This document shows, in pieces, positions 60,638-64,000 of a stretch of 64,000 nucleotides of DNA (the stretch's first letter is position 1; every line of letters starts with the position of its first letter). Source of the DNA: an uncultured Draconibacterium sp. (GTDB taxonomy: Bacteria; Bacteroidota; Bacteroidia; Bacteroidales; Prolixibacteraceae); assembly GCF_963677575.1 (NCBI RefSeq), contig NZ_OY782038.1, positions 4,095,501-4,159,500 on the forward strand. The letters are read 5' to 3'. Made by a program: the position numbers and the translations under genes. The notes beneath the pieces were generated by a model that worked only from the letters and a program-made list of their open reading frames with translations, searched no databases and was not told the origin of the DNA.

Positions 60638-61639
60638 ATGCAAGATAAACGACCCATAAAATCGTTGATAATAGCGGAACTTGACGGCGACATTTCGTTT
60701 GAAGAAAAGAAATTACTTTATAACTGGATTTCGAAATCAGAAACAAATGCCCGTTATTATACACAAATAAAAGATATTTGGGAAGCATCGCTGGCTGATG
60801 CCTCTGAACTTGCACAAACTCCTCGCGAATGGGAACGTTTATCACGTCGTATTGCCGGTTACACAAAAGATTCATCTAAAAATATATGGTCAAGTTATTG
60901 GCCTCAGATAGCAGCAGTGCTAATTATTGGATTGTTAATTACCAGCTTGAGTGCCCTGTATTTTTCGAACAGCAAGCCTATTTATCTTACATCTGCTGCC
61001 CCTCAAGGATCAGTAGCACAAACCATTTTGCCCGATGGCACTAGCATTTTTTTAAATGCTGGATCAGAACTAAAATACGACGTAAACCCCAAAAGTAAAC
61101 TGCGCGAAGTGTTTATAAACGGAGAAGCATGGTTTAATGTTGAGCAGAATAAGAAAAGGCCTTTTATTGTACATACCTCTTTTTACGATGTAAAGGTGCT
61201 GGGAACAAAATTTAATGTAAAGGCATATAAAGAAGAAGAAACAATAACCACTACGCTGGAAGAAGGTTTAGTACATATTATCTCAACAAATCATTTAAGG
61301 CTTGAAGAGGAGGTTACTCTTCACCCGGGACAACAACTGGTATTCAATAAAAACGATAGAAATCTTCAATTAAAAAATGTTGACACCCGGCTTTTTACGT
61401 CATGGCGCAATAATCAATTAATTTTTCTTGAAATGTCGTTTGGCGATCTAGTACAACTGCTTGAACGAAAGTATGGAGTAGAAATTGAAGTAGTAGATGA
61501 ATCGATATTAAAAGAACATTACACCGGAACAATAAAAAATGAATCGATACTCGAAATTTTGAACATTATAAAACACACCCACCCAATAGGATATGATATA
61601 AAAGGACAAAAAATATTTATTCACAAAAAAACAAATTAA
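60638..61639 (+). CDS. FecR-type anti-sigma factor
   Basis: The 333-residue protein has an N-terminal cytoplasmic sigma-binding part (residues 1-85), a membrane helix at 88-109 (WPQIAAVLIIGLLITSLSAL), a periplasmic FecR domain (about 120-225) with TILPDGTSIFLNAGSELKYD and GEAWFNVEQNKKRPFIVHT, and a C-terminal DUF4974/STN-interacting domain (about 255-330) with LIFLEMSFGDLVQLLERKYG. It should hold the sigma factor inactive until the downstream TonB receptor signals substrate. It lies between the two, with about 180 and 125 bases of spacing. Confidence 0.92.
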   Translation: MQDKRPIKSLIIAELDGDISFEEKKLLYNWISKSETNARYYTQIKDIWEASLADASELAQTPREWERLSRRIAGYTKDSSKNIWSSYWPQIAAVLIIGLLITSLSALYFSNSKPIYLTSAAPQGSVAQTILPDGTSIFLNAGSELKYDVNPKSKLREVFINGEAWFNVEQNKKRPFIVHTSFYDVKVLGTKFNVKAYKEEETITTTLEEGLVHIISTNHLRLEEEVTLHPGQQLVFNKNDRNLQLKNVDTRLFTSWRNNQLIFLEMSFGDLVQLLERKYGVEIEVVDESILKEHYTGTIKNESILEILNIIKHTHPIGYDIKGQKIFIHKKTN

Positions 61640-61764
61640 TATATGGGAAAACTTTAGACTGAACAGAAACCAAAAAACCGATGGATGCGACAACATCCAC
61701 CGGCTTCAAATTAATTAACTGGTGCGACAACACCAATTGTAAATATTAAAATTCATACAAATCT

Positions 61765-64000
61765 ATGAAAAAAAACACTAATCCGTACCGTCCGCTAATT
61801 GGGTGGCACAAACTATTTCGAATTATGAGATTATCTGTAATTATCTTATTGGCAAGCCTCATGCATGTATCTGCATCTGTGTATTCTCAAACAACAAAAT
61901 TATCGATAAATGCTCGTGACCAAAAAATTGTTGATGTTCTTCAATCTATTGAGGAGCAAAGTGATTTTCGTTTCTTTTACAAAAACGAACAGGTTGATGT
62001 TAACAGAAAAGTGAATATCAAAGTTGAGAACGAAATGGTGGAAGAAATTCTCGACCAGATATTTGACCAAACAAACGTTTCTTACAAACTTTTTGATGAC
62101 AAGCTAATTCTGCTATCATCAGAAGAGGCCATTGAAGCCGAGATGAACGACATTAAGGCACAACAAAAATCGGTTACCGGTAAAGTTACTGACAACAATG
62201 GTGAACCTCTGCCCGGAGTTACTATTCTGCTGAAAGGAACAACCAACGGAACCGTTACCGATGTTAATGGTGAATACAATATTAGCATTACCGACAACAA
62301 CCCTGTTCTTCAATTTTCATTTGTAGGAATGAAAGCCAAAGAAGTTGTGGTAGAGGGGCGTTCTCGGGTAGATGTTGTGCTGGATGACGAAACTATTGGT
62401 ATTGACGAAGTTGTAGCTGTTGGATATGGTGTTCAGAAAAAAGTAAACCTTACCGGAGCAATTACAGCTGTAAAAATGGACGAGTTAAGTAATATATCCA
62501 CAACTAATGTATCGAATACATTGGCCGGTCGCGCTCCGGGTGTAAACATCACCGGAAATTCGGGGCTTATGGGTTCTACTTCCGATATCCGTATTCGTGG
62601 TGGTTTTGGCGAACCCCTTTTCGTTATCGATGGAATTGTTAGAGATAAAGAAGCTTTTGATGCACTTGAAGTTAACGAGATTGATAATTTAAGCTTTTTA
62701 AAAGATGCAGCAACCGCTTCTATTTACGGATCGCAGGCAGGTAATGGTGTTGTATTGGTAACCACAAAAACCGGTACCAAACAAAAGCCAATGTTTAACT
62801 ACCAGGGATCTTATACCGTTATGACTCCAACTATGGAGCTAATGTCGGATAAAACTACAGCCATTGATGAGTTGATTTATCAAAACCGGGTAGCGGAATA
62901 CAGAGGGTTGGCCATTCCTAACGGCGATGAAGAATTTGCTTATTTTGAAGACAGAAATTACAATGTAAATGACTATATATGGCAAACTCCATGGAACCAG
63001 AAACACTCGATGAGTGTATCCGGAGGTAGCGATAAAGTTACCTATTACGCACTGGGAAGCTACATTGGCGAAGAAGGCTCGTATAAAAACCTGGAAAATA
63101 AAAAATACAATTTGCGCTCGAACGTAACTGCACAAATTACCGACAAAATAAAAATGAATCTCAACATGTCGGCTAACCTGCAAAACCAACGACGTTTTTA
63201 CTGGCCATTTTCAGGAGATGACGAACAAACCATTGGCGACCTTTACCGCTGTACTTTTAACTGGCCCAAAACCTATCCGTTCTATTTAAACGAAGACGGA
63301 ACACCAGCGGATGGAGTAAGCGATTATCCGGTACAAACACCAATGGGAAGCTGGCAGGCGTGGAGTGTTATCGACCAGGTTATTGGCGATCGTTACATCA
63401 AAACACGCAAACGAGAGTTAAATGCAATTCTTTCGTTCGATATTGACTTGGGCGACTTTATTCCAGGATTAACAACAAAAGTTGTTGGGAACTATATTAG
63501 CAACGACTATACACGTAAAAAATATTTAACCTATCAGCACAATTATGTGTGGGCAGCTGCTACGCCTGATGATAACCGGTTTATTCCTGCTCCTCCCGAT
63601 CCCAATAACATGAATACCTTTACGTTCTCTCAAAATCAGGAATTTTTAAGTTATAACGTTCGAACATTATGGAGCGAACAATTTAACTGGTTCTTAAATT
63701 ACAACAATTCATTTGGGAAACACGATGTATCAGGTATGCTCGTATGGGAACAAGCATCAAACGGTGGCGAGTACGTTGAGGCACGAGGAGAAAATCCGCT
63801 AACCAACTACGACCAGATGTTTGTTTATTCGACTGATGCAGAAAGAAGATGGGGCGATGCTAGTGAGGTAACCAATGCCCGATTATCGGGAATTGGAAGA
63901 TTTAACTACAGCTACTCACAAAAATATATTGCTGAATTTTCATTCCGTTACGATGGAAATACACTTTTCCCTAAAGGAAAACGCTGGGGATTCTTTCCTT
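61765..64000 (+). CDS. SusC/RagA-type TonB-dependent receptor (partial)
   Basis: The first 745 residues are in the window and the gene runs off the right edge. A signal peptide follows a short basic leader (the core RLSVIILLASLMHVSASVYS). Next is an STN secretin/TonB domain (about residues 45-110, with IVDVLQSIEEQSDFRFFYKN), which contacts the anti-sigma factor in transducing receptors. A carboxypeptidase-like sandwich comes third (VTGKVTDNNGEPLPGVTILL, about 133-215). The plug then contains TLAGRAPGVNITG, IRIRGGFGEPLFVIDGI and the start of the barrel. STN plus the upstream sigma/FecR pair indicates substrate-induced expression of a glycan- or protein-uptake locus. A susD-like gene is expected beyond the edge. 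Confidence 0.93.
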   Translation, partial: MKKNTNPYRPLIGWHKLFRIMRLSVIILLASLMHVSASVYSQTTKLSINARDQKIVDVLQSIEEQSDFRFFYKNEQVDVNRKVNIKVENEMVEEILDQIFDQTNVSYKLFDDKLILLSSEEAIEAEMNDIKAQQKSVTGKVTDNNGEPLPGVTILLKGTTNGTVTDVNGEYNISITDNNPVLQFSFVGMKAKEVVVEGRSRVDVVLDDETIGIDEVVAVGYGVQKKVNLTGAITAVKMDELSNISTTNVSNTLAGRAPGVNITGNSGLMGSTSDIRIRGGFGEPLFVIDGIVRDKEAFDALEVNEIDNLSFLKDAATASIYGSQAGNGVVLVTTKTGTKQKPMFNYQGSYTVMTPTMELMSDKTTAIDELIYQNRVAEYRGLAIPNGDEEFAYFEDRNYNVNDYIWQTPWNQKHSMSVSGGSDKVTYYALGSYIGEEGSYKNLENKKYNLRSNVTAQITDKIKMNLNMSANLQNQRRFYWPFSGDDEQTIGDLYRCTFNWPKTYPFYLNEDGTPADGVSDYPVQTPMGSWQAWSVIDQVIGDRYIKTRKRELNAILSFDIDLGDFIPGLTTKVVGNYISNDYTRKKYLTYQHNYVWAAATPDDNRFIPAPPDPNNMNTFTFSQNQEFLSYNVRTLWSEQFNWFLNYNNSFGKHDVSGMLVWEQASNGGEYVEARGENPLTNYDQMFVYSTDAERRWGDASEVTNARLSGIGRFNYSYSQKYIAEFSFRYDGNTLFPKGKRWGFFP

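Overview
The window reads as a chromosome segment of a Bacteroidota bacterium, most likely a free-living member of the Bacteroidales/Marinilabiliales side of the phylum (inference). The evidence is a SusC-type TonB receptor behind an ECF sigma factor and a FecR anti-sigma factor, a TIGR04133/04134-like radical SAM/lipoprotein pair, a DUF4494 protein, TAnnTTTG-type -7 promoter elements, moderate to low GC, and the Bacteroidota-style argR-GNAT-argG-argC-argD-proC order with an acylornithine carbamoyltransferase. I saw no tRNA, rRNA or CRISPR array.

Layout. Positions 1-6.2 kb hold a partial membrane protein, a hydroxyacid dehydrogenase, a CheY-like regulator, a cyclophilin lipoprotein, an envelope protein and the lipoprotein/radical SAM pair. 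From 6.4 to 10.7 kb there is a small hypothetical gene, a stand-alone ammonium transporter and an IS4-family element (8893-10445, with a 9-bp target duplication). That element sits at the centre of a symmetric array of about 20-bp units. From 10.7 to 21.6 kb come valS, two carboxypeptidase-like-domain envelope proteins, a second IS4-family element (14439-15779, 9-bp target duplication), an IS982-family transposase with a mutated first catalytic Asp, a coiled-coil lipoprotein, a HlyD/MacA-type adaptor and an aspartate kinase. From 21.8 to 25.0 kb an S9 peptidase gene is cut off after its propeller. It is followed by an AT-rich island of two cassette-like units, one with a membrane-anchored unknown and one with a DUF6364/PIN toxin-antitoxin pair. 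The units are bounded by attC-like palindromic sites.

From 25.2 to 40 kb the theme is nitrogen: gltD-gltB, argH, then after a glycosyltransferase block a porin-like gene, glnK and a second amt. From 41.2 to 52.7 kb a long minus-strand run argR-GNAT-argG-argC-argD-proC-proB-proA-argF'-hisA-hisF-hisIE makes arginine, proline and part of histidine. A textbook pair of ARG boxes lies over the argR promoter and start. carA and carB diverge from it on the plus strand, with a four-helix-bundle gene between them. Ammonium uptake (two Amt, PII), glutamate synthesis (GltBD), carbamoyl phosphate (CarAB) and arginine/proline synthesis therefore form a coherent nitrogen-to-glutamate-to-arginine module.

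From 57.9 to 59.7 kb there is a decayed ISXO2-like (IS1595) transposase interrupted by an IS5-family element. The window ends with ECF sigma factor, FecR and SusC-like receptor (partial), probably the start of a glycan-uptake locus.

The observations I rate highest are the attC-like cassette island, the radical SAM/lipoprotein pair, the phased T-tract array split symmetrically by an IS, the ArgR operator architecture, and a convergent pair of paralogous membrane proteins with a strongly conserved motif.
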